The position numbers were made by a program, and so were the translations under genes. 10,356 nt of DNA from Candidatus Methanophagales archaeon. Lineage in GTDB: Archaea; Halobacteriota; Syntropharchaeia; Alkanophagales; Methanospirareceae. Below the pieces are notes generated by a model. The model was not told the DNA's origin and made no database searches. It was given only the letters and a program-made list of their open reading frames with translations. The stretch is from contig JAGLZV010000061.1 of NCBI GenBank assembly GCA_023131215.1, positions 1 to 10,356 of the forward strand. Direction: 5' to 3'. This document shows, in pieces, positions 5,553 to 10,356 of this stretch; position 1 is the first letter of the stretch, and each line of letters begins with the position of its first letter.

Positions 5553-5686
5553 AAATCCTAAATCCCAATATCAAAATGCAGGGCTTATCGCATGACCCTG
5601 CCAGTCCTTGTAAAGAGCTTGGTTGTGCATTTCTTATTTTGGTCATTTGGATTTGTTTAGGATTTCGGATTTAGTGTTTAGGATTT
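5553..5686. repeat. AT-rich interspersed repeat, copy B, with inner GC-rich hairpin
   Basis: AAATCCTAAA (5553-5562) is the inverted repeat of TTTAGGATTT (5656-5665). Inside it, ATGCA (5576-5580) faces TGCAT (5626-5630). A GC-rich hairpin GCAGGG/CCCTGC (5578-5583/5596-5601) with a 12-nt loop interrupts the AT-rich arms. GTTTAGGATTT occurs twice, at 5655-5665 and 5676-5686, 21 bp apart. The layout resembles a small non-autonomous element (MITE-like) or a structured intergenic repeat. It lies between aroA' and aroB' and encodes no protein that I can see. Confidence 0.6.
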
Positions 5687-5715
5687 CACTCCACAATTAA
5701 CCCCATTGGCTACTC

Positions 5716-5735
5716 CCTATTGCCTATTGCCTATT
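5716..5735. repeat. Short heptamer tandem repeat
   Basis: CCTATTG is repeated almost three times (5716-5722, 5723-5729, 5730-5735) immediately downstream of the aroA' stop codon. No function is apparent. Confidence 0.6.
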
Positions 5736-5739
5736 CCCC

Positions 5740-6564
5740 TCACTTCAGCATCCCCATCGCCTCTTCCGCCGAAACGCCCTCATGCACTACTTTGCTTATT
5801 GCTACTGTCATATCCGTCGGGTTCTCATGCTGAAACACATTTCTACCTATTGATACACCAGAGGCACCAGCGGCAACCGCATCTTCTACCATCTTCAACA
5901 CTTCCGCATCCGTATTCGCCTTTGGACCACCTGCTATTATCACTGGCACCGGACAACTGCTTATCACATCCTTAAATGAGTCTGGGTCTCCAGTATAATT
6001 TGTTTTTATTACATCAGCGCCAAGTTCAGCACCTATACGTGCCACATGCTTCACCATTTCCACATCATGCTCACTCTTCACCTTTTCACCACGCGGATAC
6101 ATCATTGCCAAAAAGGGCATGCCCCACTCCTCACACACCATTGCAGTCTCTCCCAACTCAGCAAGCATATCTGCCTCGTTCTCCGCGCCCACATTTACGT
6201 GCATTGACACCGCATCCGCACCTAATCTTACCGCTTCTTCCACCGTTGCGACTGTGACTTTGTTTAATGGGTCAGGTCCTAACGAAGTGCTCGCAGATAG
6301 GTGAATTATTAGCCCTATATCCTTGCCATATCCTCGATGTCCCGCTATCACAATGCCCTTATGCACGAGAACCGCGTTTGCTCCTCCCTCTGCTATCGCA
6401 TTTACCGCTCTCTTCATGTCCGTCAACCCGTATATTGGACCTGACGTCACACCATGGTCCATAGGGACAATAACACTTCTCCCACTCTTCCTGTCCACTA
6501 TCCTCTCCATCCTTATTCTCTTCCCTATGCTCATCCTCTCCATCCTTTCCCTTATGCTTGTCAT
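5740..6564 (-). CDS. aroA': 2-amino-3,7-dideoxy-D-threo-hept-6-ulosonate synthase (AroA')
   Basis: Class I (Schiff-base) aldolase-type enzyme. It transfers the C3 unit of 6-deoxy-5-ketofructose-1-phosphate to aspartate semialdehyde, the step before AroB'. It belongs to the DhnA/FbaB-like TIM-barrel family. The sequence follows the Methanocaldococcus enzyme closely as I recall it: VIVPMDHGVTSGPI (31-44, D36), GGANAVLVHKGIV (60-72), GYGKDIGLIIHLS (78-90), MMYPRGE (154-160, Y156), GADVIKTNYTGD (182-193, K187 as Schiff-base lysine), IIAGGPK (209-215) and VSIGRNVFQH (237-246). The neighbouring aroB' supports this function over fructose-bisphosphate aldolase. The 274-aa length is normal. ATG 6564 is preceded by AGGGAGAGAG (6571-6580). 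It follows aCPSF1 by 85 nt. Confidence 0.93.
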   Translation of the reverse strand: MTSIRERMERMSIGKRIRMERIVDRKSGRSVIVPMDHGVTSGPIYGLTDMKRAVNAIAEGGANAVLVHKGIVIAGHRGYGKDIGLIIHLSASTSLGPDPLNKVTVATVEEAVRLGADAVSMHVNVGAENEADMLAELGETAMVCEEWGMPFLAMMYPRGEKVKSEHDVEMVKHVARIGAELGADVIKTNYTGDPDSFKDVISSCPVPVIIAGGPKANTDAEVLKMVEDAVAAGASGVSIGRNVFQHENPTDMTVAISKVVHEGVSAEEAMGMLK

Positions 6565-6649
6565 TTTCTTCTCTCTCCCTTTTGTATAAGATTATAGCCT
6601 CTTTTATTTTGATTTTTGCATTTTGCACTTTACATTTTTAATGCATTTT

Positions 6650-8536
6650 TTAGACCAATCTCAAAGTCTCCAAATTCATCGGTGCTACCGTTTCTATATT
6701 AAATTTCTTGTGTATTCCACTTGCTAATGCCATACATTTGTTATTCTCTCCATGCATGCATATCACCTTGGACGGTAGTGGTCTTATTCTTCTCACGTAT
6801 TCAAGCAGTTGATTGCGGTCTGAATGCCCGGAAAACCCGTCTATTGTCTTTATATCCATCCCTATTTTTATATTCTCCATCTTGCCCTCGGATGAAAGCT
6901 GTATCTCATTCCAACCTTTCTGTATCCTTCTTCCAAGCGTCCCTTCCGCCTGGTATCCCACAAAGATAAGCGTATTTTTTTCATCTCTTGCAAGACCTTT
7001 CAGGTATTCAAGCACTGGACCGCCGTTTAGCATGCCTGAGGTAGAAAGTATGATGGATGGTTCATTATCCTCTATCACCTCCTTCCTTTTTTCTGCATCA
7101 ACCACCTGCACAAAAATATCGGATAAAAAGGGATTCTCTCCCTGAAATATCGAATTCTTTAGATTCCTGTTGAGATACTCAGGATATGCAGTATGGACCG
7201 CAGTCGCCTCCCATATCATACCATCTAAATACACCGGCACTTCCACTTGCATACCCTCCAATGCTATCATTACCTCCTGCGAACGACCAACCGCAAAAGC
7301 AGGTATTATCACTTTACCACCCTTCTTTATCGTCCTCTCTATCTCATCCTTTAAGTTCTTCTCCGCCTCTCGCCTCGACGGCTGCATGTCATTCATCCCG
7401 CCGTATGTAGATTCTATGACCAACGCTTCAAGCCTTGAAAAACCATTAAAGGCAGGGTCAAAGAGAAAAGTTCGCTCATACTTTATGTCTCCGGTAAATG
7501 CGATGTTATAAAGCCCCTTACCCGCATGGAAATATGCAATCGCAGAGCCCAGTATGTGCCCCGCATTGTAAAATGTGAGTTTCATATCTGGCGATATGTC
7601 CGTTACGTCACCATACTTCAACGGAATCGTATGTCTCAGCGCATCTCTTATTAAGGATGATTTATACGGTATCCTCTTCCCCTCTCTTGCTGATACTTCT
7701 ATATAGTCAAGTAGAAGAAGAGCCATAAGGTCTCTCGTTGGTTGTGTTATGTATATGGGCCCGTCATACCCATATTGGAACAAAAGAGGCACTAAGCCAG
7801 AGTGGTCAAGATGCGCATGCGTTATTACTACAGCATCTATATCCTTTATCGGTGATACTTCAGGAACGTATAGATAAGGCGTCCCCTCTGAACCCACACT
7901 CACTCCACAATCTATTAAAACCCTTGTTTCCGGCGTAGAAAGCATGAATGCATTCCTCCCTACCTCTCTACATCCTCCTAATGTCGTTATACGCAGCCAT
8001 TCATCCTCTATTAGCTTATCTCTGTATATCCTCCTTCCCACTTTTTTCACAAAGTCCTTCCTGAATTCGCTCTCCTCCCTTAAATACTTCCTTATGCTTT
8101 TTATTATCGCTGATTGTATGGGCGGTGCTCTGATAACATTAGGTCGCCACCCTATCACCTTTGCGACTTCTCTAAGTGTTGCTCCATGAGTGCCTATTAC
8201 CAACCCAGGCTTTTCCGCTTCTATTATCACCTCTGCCTTGTCCATATCGAAATAAATATCTTTTATCCCCCCTTCCTCCGGTATAATATCATAAATAACC
8301 TTAGACGCCTTTTCCGGCTCCATCAGTATGTTACCACTTGGTCTAACCGAAATTCTCTTCTTCAACTCTCTCGCTAATGTTCTGACTATGGCACCATCGT
8401 CAGCGAATTTCTGCGTGTCCTCCGTGTATATAACGAGTTCAGGTCCTTCAAACTCTACCCCGGTAATGCTCACATCACCGGGTAATAACTCCATTATTCG
8501 CCTCTTCAATTCTAAAAGCGTTTCTTCTGCTGGCAT
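6650..8536 (-). CDS. fttA: aCPSF1 / FttA, KH-MBL-beta-CASP ribonuclease and transcription termination factor
   Basis: Archaeal homologue of CPSF73. It cuts nascent RNA at U-rich 3' ends and terminates transcription, with zinc in the active site. Residues 1-150 hold two KH-type RNA-binding regions; the second has GLVIGTHGATL (111-121). From about 180 the metallo-beta-lactamase domain begins (LGGCREVGRN, 186-195), with HAHLDH (240-245), H327 in AGHILG, D350 in FTGDI and E375 in VIEST. A beta-CASP insert follows (about 380-520), with PAFAVGRSQE (412-421) and STSGMLNGGP (498-507). The last metal-binding part has FSGHSDR (568-574, H571) and MHGE (H595). All expected ligands are present. At 628 aa it is full length. 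ATG 8536 has only a weak ribosome site. It lies 101 nt downstream of psmB. The minus-strand T-rich run just after the psmB stop (8629-8637) would be a plausible site for its own activity. Confidence 0.95.
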   Translation of the reverse strand: MPAEETLLELKRRIMELLPGDVSITGVEFEGPELVIYTEDTQKFADDGAIVRTLARELKKRISVRPSGNILMEPEKASKVIYDIIPEEGGIKDIYFDMDKAEVIIEAEKPGLVIGTHGATLREVAKVIGWRPNVIRAPPIQSAIIKSIRKYLREESEFRKDFVKKVGRRIYRDKLIEDEWLRITTLGGCREVGRNAFMLSTPETRVLIDCGVSVGSEGTPYLYVPEVSPIKDIDAVVITHAHLDHSGLVPLLFQYGYDGPIYITQPTRDLMALLLLDYIEVSAREGKRIPYKSSLIRDALRHTIPLKYGDVTDISPDMKLTFYNAGHILGSAIAYFHAGKGLYNIAFTGDIKYERTFLFDPAFNGFSRLEALVIESTYGGMNDMQPSRREAEKNLKDEIERTIKKGGKVIIPAFAVGRSQEVMIALEGMQVEVPVYLDGMIWEATAVHTAYPEYLNRNLKNSIFQGENPFLSDIFVQVVDAEKRKEVIEDNEPSIILSTSGMLNGGPVLEYLKGLARDEKNTLIFVGYQAEGTLGRRIQKGWNEIQLSSEGKMENIKIGMDIKTIDGFSGHSDRNQLLEYVRRIRPLPSKVICMHGENNKCMALASGIHKKFNIETVAPMNLETLRLV

Positions 8537-8637
8537 TGTCCGTTTCCAATCCTTCTATTAATCCAATCCTTACTTAGCTTAGACAGGTGCTCTACTTTTT
8601 GCTCCTATTCCTTTCAACAAACGTCAAAAACAAAATT
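8537..8637. other. psmB-aCPSF1 spacer
   Basis: This 101-nt gap is the largest in the JAMM-to-aCPSF1 run. On the minus strand it opens with a T-rich stretch (TTTTGTTTTT, within 8625-8637) that could act as an archaeal terminator for psmB. The rest is purine-rich with no clear TATA box or structure. Whether aCPSF1 has its own promoter cannot be told. Confidence 0.3.
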
Positions 8638-9273
8638 TCAACTGAATGATTCTCTTATTTTTTTTATCTTTTCTTCACCTATTTCCTCATACTTCTCTTT
8701 CGTTATCACCATCACTTCCATCTCCTCACCAGAGGCACTGTCTCTTTTCATCGCGGAATGCAGTGCCTGTATTGCAAGTGCTATCCCTTCTTCCACCGAT
8801 ATGTCCTTTGAATACCTGTCCTCGAGCACACCGTATGCAATGGGCGAACCTGAGCCGGTAGCTGCAATCTCCCTCTCATCGGTATTGCCTCCAAAAGGGT
8901 CTATCGAAAATATATGCGCCCCGTTCCTATCTATACCACCTACCAGGAGTTGCACAAGATACGGAAAGAATCTCTGACCGCTCAGCACATTTGATAACAG
9001 CGTTGTCATCGCTTTTACCGTCATCGGCTCTTGCCTTCTTATCTTATATAGCCTCGCCTCCACTGATATTAGCCGAACCAACGTCTGTGCATCTCCCACT
9101 ATTCCCGCTGTGGTCAGACCCATTCTCTCATCCACCTGATAAATCTTCTTCGCTGCTTTAGAAGCGATAAAAGAACCCATTGTCGCGCGCTTCTCACTCG
9201 CCAATACTACACTGTCTTCGCATATTAAACCAACGGTGGTCGTTCCCTTCTTTAACTGATCCATTATTTCCAT
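8638..9273 (-). CDS. psmB: 20S proteasome beta subunit
   Basis: Catalytic subunit of the archaeal 20S proteasome. The precursor carries a short propeptide, MEIMDQLKKG, cut before T11 to expose the N-terminal threonine nucleophile (TTTVGL). In mature numbering the catalytic helpers are visible: E17 (ASEKRATMG region) and K33 (AAKKIYQ), with GSGSPIAYG for the later serine. Length of 211 aa is typical. The start is either ATG 9273 or ATG 9264; the first gives a 10-residue propeptide. A GGGGGA run inside the nikR end is a possible ribosome site. It begins 3 nt after nikR, so it is almost surely co-transcribed with it. The alpha subunit gene is not in this window. Confidence 0.96.
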   Translation of the reverse strand: MEIMDQLKKGTTTVGLICEDSVVLASEKRATMGSFIASKAAKKIYQVDERMGLTTAGIVGDAQTLVRLISVEARLYKIRRQEPMTVKAMTTLLSNVLSGQRFFPYLVQLLVGGIDRNGAHIFSIDPFGGNTDEREIAATGSGSPIAYGVLEDRYSKDISVEEGIALAIQALHSAMKRDSASGEEMEVMVITKEKYEEIGEEKIKKIRESFS

Positions 9274-9276
9274 TAT

Positions 9277-9699
9277 TTATATTCCCCCATGCGTTGTCGT
9301 CAGCTTCACGTGTTTTACACCCCTCAAGCTCATTATACTTTCCGCTAACTCCTTTATCCTCTTCGCCTCGCCTTTCATCACTACTACTTCAAAGCAATTC
9401 TCCTCATCGAGATGAATGTGCGTTGCCGTTCTTATCATATCCAAAAAATGGTGCTGCACCTCTGTTAGCTCATCACCTAATCCCCTTTGGCTGTGGTCAT
9501 AGAGATAAGTTATGGTTCCTATCTCCTCACCTGCTTCACGCTCCATCCATTCGTATTCCACTATATAAGCTCTGATTGCATCTCTTATCCCTTCCGACCT
9601 CGATGAATACCCCCTCCCTCTTATTATTCCGTCAAACTTATTCAACAGATTCGACGGCAAAGATACTCCTATTCGAGTCAATCCACGCTCTTCTTCCAT
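9277..9699 (-). CDS. nikR: NikR-family nickel-responsive transcriptional regulator
   Basis: Ribbon-helix-helix DNA-binding protein with an ACT-like metal-sensing domain, which represses or tunes nickel uptake genes when nickel is bound. Residues 7-48 form the ribbon-helix-helix part (TRIGVSLPSNLLNKFD..., SRSEGIRDAIRAYI). Residues 58-140 form the sensing part. The four high-affinity nickel ligands known from the E. coli protein have counterparts: H83 (VQHHFLD), H94 and H96 (THIHLDE) and C102 (ENCFEV). It is 140 aa, a normal length. ATG 9699 has AGGGG upstream, overlapping the end of ribL. The gene lies between ribL and psmB with spacings of 2 and 3 nt. No nickel transporter gene is in the window, so its targets are elsewhere. 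Confidence 0.93.
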   Translation of the reverse strand: MEEERGLTRIGVSLPSNLLNKFDGIIRGRGYSSRSEGIRDAIRAYIVEYEWMEREAGEEIGTITYLYDHSQRGLGDELTEVQHHFLDMIRTATHIHLDEENCFEVVVMKGEAKRIKELAESIMSLRGVKHVKLTTTHGGI

Positions 9700-9701
9700 T
9701 T

Positions 9702-10127
9702 TTATCCCCTCATCAATTCCAATATATGTTTTATTATCTCCTCAGCCTTACAAAAAGCATTTGAATTGTGCTTCTTTATACGAATGACCTTCGAGTTGAA
9801 GCCTCTCTTCCTGAGTTCCCTCTCCAACTCCCCCTCATCGAAATCCTGATCATATCCTATTGCTATTATATCTGGTTTTATACTATATAAAGGTTCATAC
9901 ATATCTTTTTCGCTACCCAACATCGCTTTGTCCACAACTTTCAAAGCAGAAACCATCTTCAATCTCTGCTCCTCCGGTATAATCGGCGTTCTCTTTCTCT
10001 TTTTCACATTTACATCCCTCGCAACAATGACAAAAAGCTCATCACCCAGCTTCTTCGCTTCCTCCAGATAGAGTAAATGCCCTGGATGGAGTATTTCAAA
10101 TGTTCCGGTTGCTAAAACCCTTACCAT
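9702..10127 (-). CDS. ribL: Archaeal FAD synthetase RibL (cytidylyltransferase fold)
   Basis: Small nucleotidyltransferase that adenylates FMN to FAD. The signature H14-P-G-H17 lies in VLATGTFEILHPGHLLYLEEAKKLGDEL, followed by VIVARD and a basic VKKRKRTPIIPEEQRL (53-68). The second nucleotide-binding motif is IIAIGYDQDF (90-99), and a cysteine (C126, NAFCKAEEI) lies near the C-terminus, as I recall for RibL. The 141-aa length fits RibL and is too short for a bifunctional RibF. Glycerol-3-phosphate cytidylyltransferase is a relative and cannot be wholly excluded. It begins 5 nt after the JAMM gene and ends 2 nt before nikR. Confidence 0.88.
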   Translation of the reverse strand: MVRVLATGTFEILHPGHLLYLEEAKKLGDELFVIVARDVNVKKRKRTPIIPEEQRLKMVSALKVVDKAMLGSEKDMYEPLYSIKPDIIAIGYDQDFDEGELERELRKRGFNSKVIRIKKHNSNAFCKAEEIIKHILELMRG

Positions 10128-10132
10128 GTTAT

Positions 10133-10356
10133 TTATCTTCCTGCTTCTAAATCCTTCTCCACTATTTCTAACTCTCTCTCTCCTCCTTTTGAATTATAAC
10201 ATCTCCAACTATCCGGCGAATAAGGATAAAAAGTTATGAGATGGCAATTTCCTGTTTTAGAAAACATCAACAAATCCTGCTCTGATGGCCTCATAGCTGC
10301 GGAATGTGGATGACTATGAACAGATCCTACGTAGCCAAGACCCATTGGCATCATAT
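10133..10356 (-). CDS. JAMM/MPN+ metalloprotease domain protein, partial (N-terminus beyond the window)
   Basis: Only the C-terminal part (about 74 residues) is present; the reading frame runs off the right edge, so the apparent start at 10354 is not meaningful. The zinc-binding JAMM signature is complete: V-H-S-H-P, seven residues, S-E-Q-D (counting from 10354: H13, H15, S24, D27). The upstream catalytic glutamate would lie outside the window. Family members remove ubiquitin-like proteins (SAMPs in archaea) from targets. Its position as first visible gene of a run with ribL, nikR and psmB, 5 nt before ribL, makes a link with proteasomal turnover plausible. A bacterial-type RadC or a cysteine-releasing Mec+ enzyme are less likely alternatives. 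Confidence 0.85.
   Translation of the reverse strand, partial: MMPMGLGYVGSVHSHPHSAAMRPSEQDLLMFSKTGNCHLITFYPYSPDSWRCYNSKGGERELEIVEKDLEAGR

Noticed and set aside
5740..6564. Fructose-bisphosphate aldolase
   Set aside because: Same superfamily, but motif details and the adjacent aroB' favour AroA'.
6600..6649. Terminator for aCPSF1 in the spacer before aroA'
   Set aside because: On the transcribed (minus) strand the stretch is A-rich rather than T-rich and shows no strong hairpin.

Overview
The window looks like a piece of a euryarchaeal chromosome. Supporting genes are a single-polypeptide archaeal Dph2, an archaeal proteasome beta subunit, a KH-containing beta-CASP factor (aCPSF1/FttA), an archaeal FAD synthetase (RibL), and the AroA'/AroB' pair that makes 3-dehydroquinate without DAHP. 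AT-rich interspersed repeats and an IS110 element would fit a methanogen or ANME-1-like lineage, but that placement is a guess from gene content. All host genes lie on the minus strand except one thioredoxin-fold gene.

Layout. 1-128: AT-rich interspersed repeat, no gene. 129-1474: a complete IS110-family element, made of a left end, a structured non-coding leader, the transposase (326-1372) and a short right end. 1475-1509: the continuation of the interrupted repeat. 1510-3284 (minus): dph2 followed by a 5'-methylthioadenosine/methylthioinosine-type phosphorylase gene. 3352-4203 (plus): a membrane-anchored thioredoxin-fold protein, divergent from dph2. 4334-6564 (minus): aroA' then aroB', separated by a 221-nt spacer that carries a second AT-rich repeat. 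6650-10356 (minus): a compact series read JAMM protease (partial), ribL, nikR, psmB, aCPSF1. The first four genes are 2-5 nt apart.

The most striking signal is the leader of the IS110 element (about 152-305). It reads as a bridge RNA (seekRNA). An 11-bp closing stem (171-181/294-304) encloses an internal loop. The 3' side of that loop (219-228) is identical to the 10 bases next to the element's left end (119-128). The 5' side (194-202) is the exact reverse complement of the 9 bases next to its right end (1475-1483). A second loop matches the element's own tips (250-254 with 127-131; 273-278 with 1470-1475). The four matches agree with each other and give both the target (AGGATTTGATAGAGTTTA) and the element boundaries. 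Removing the element restores a repeat that aligns with the repeat at 5641-5690, so the element appears to be aimed at a repetitive intergenic sequence.

Other functional links: Dph2 releases methylthioadenosine, and the next gene belongs to the family that salvages it. AroA' and AroB' are consecutive steps of one pathway. A JAMM-type isopeptidase shares a likely operon with the proteasome beta subunit.
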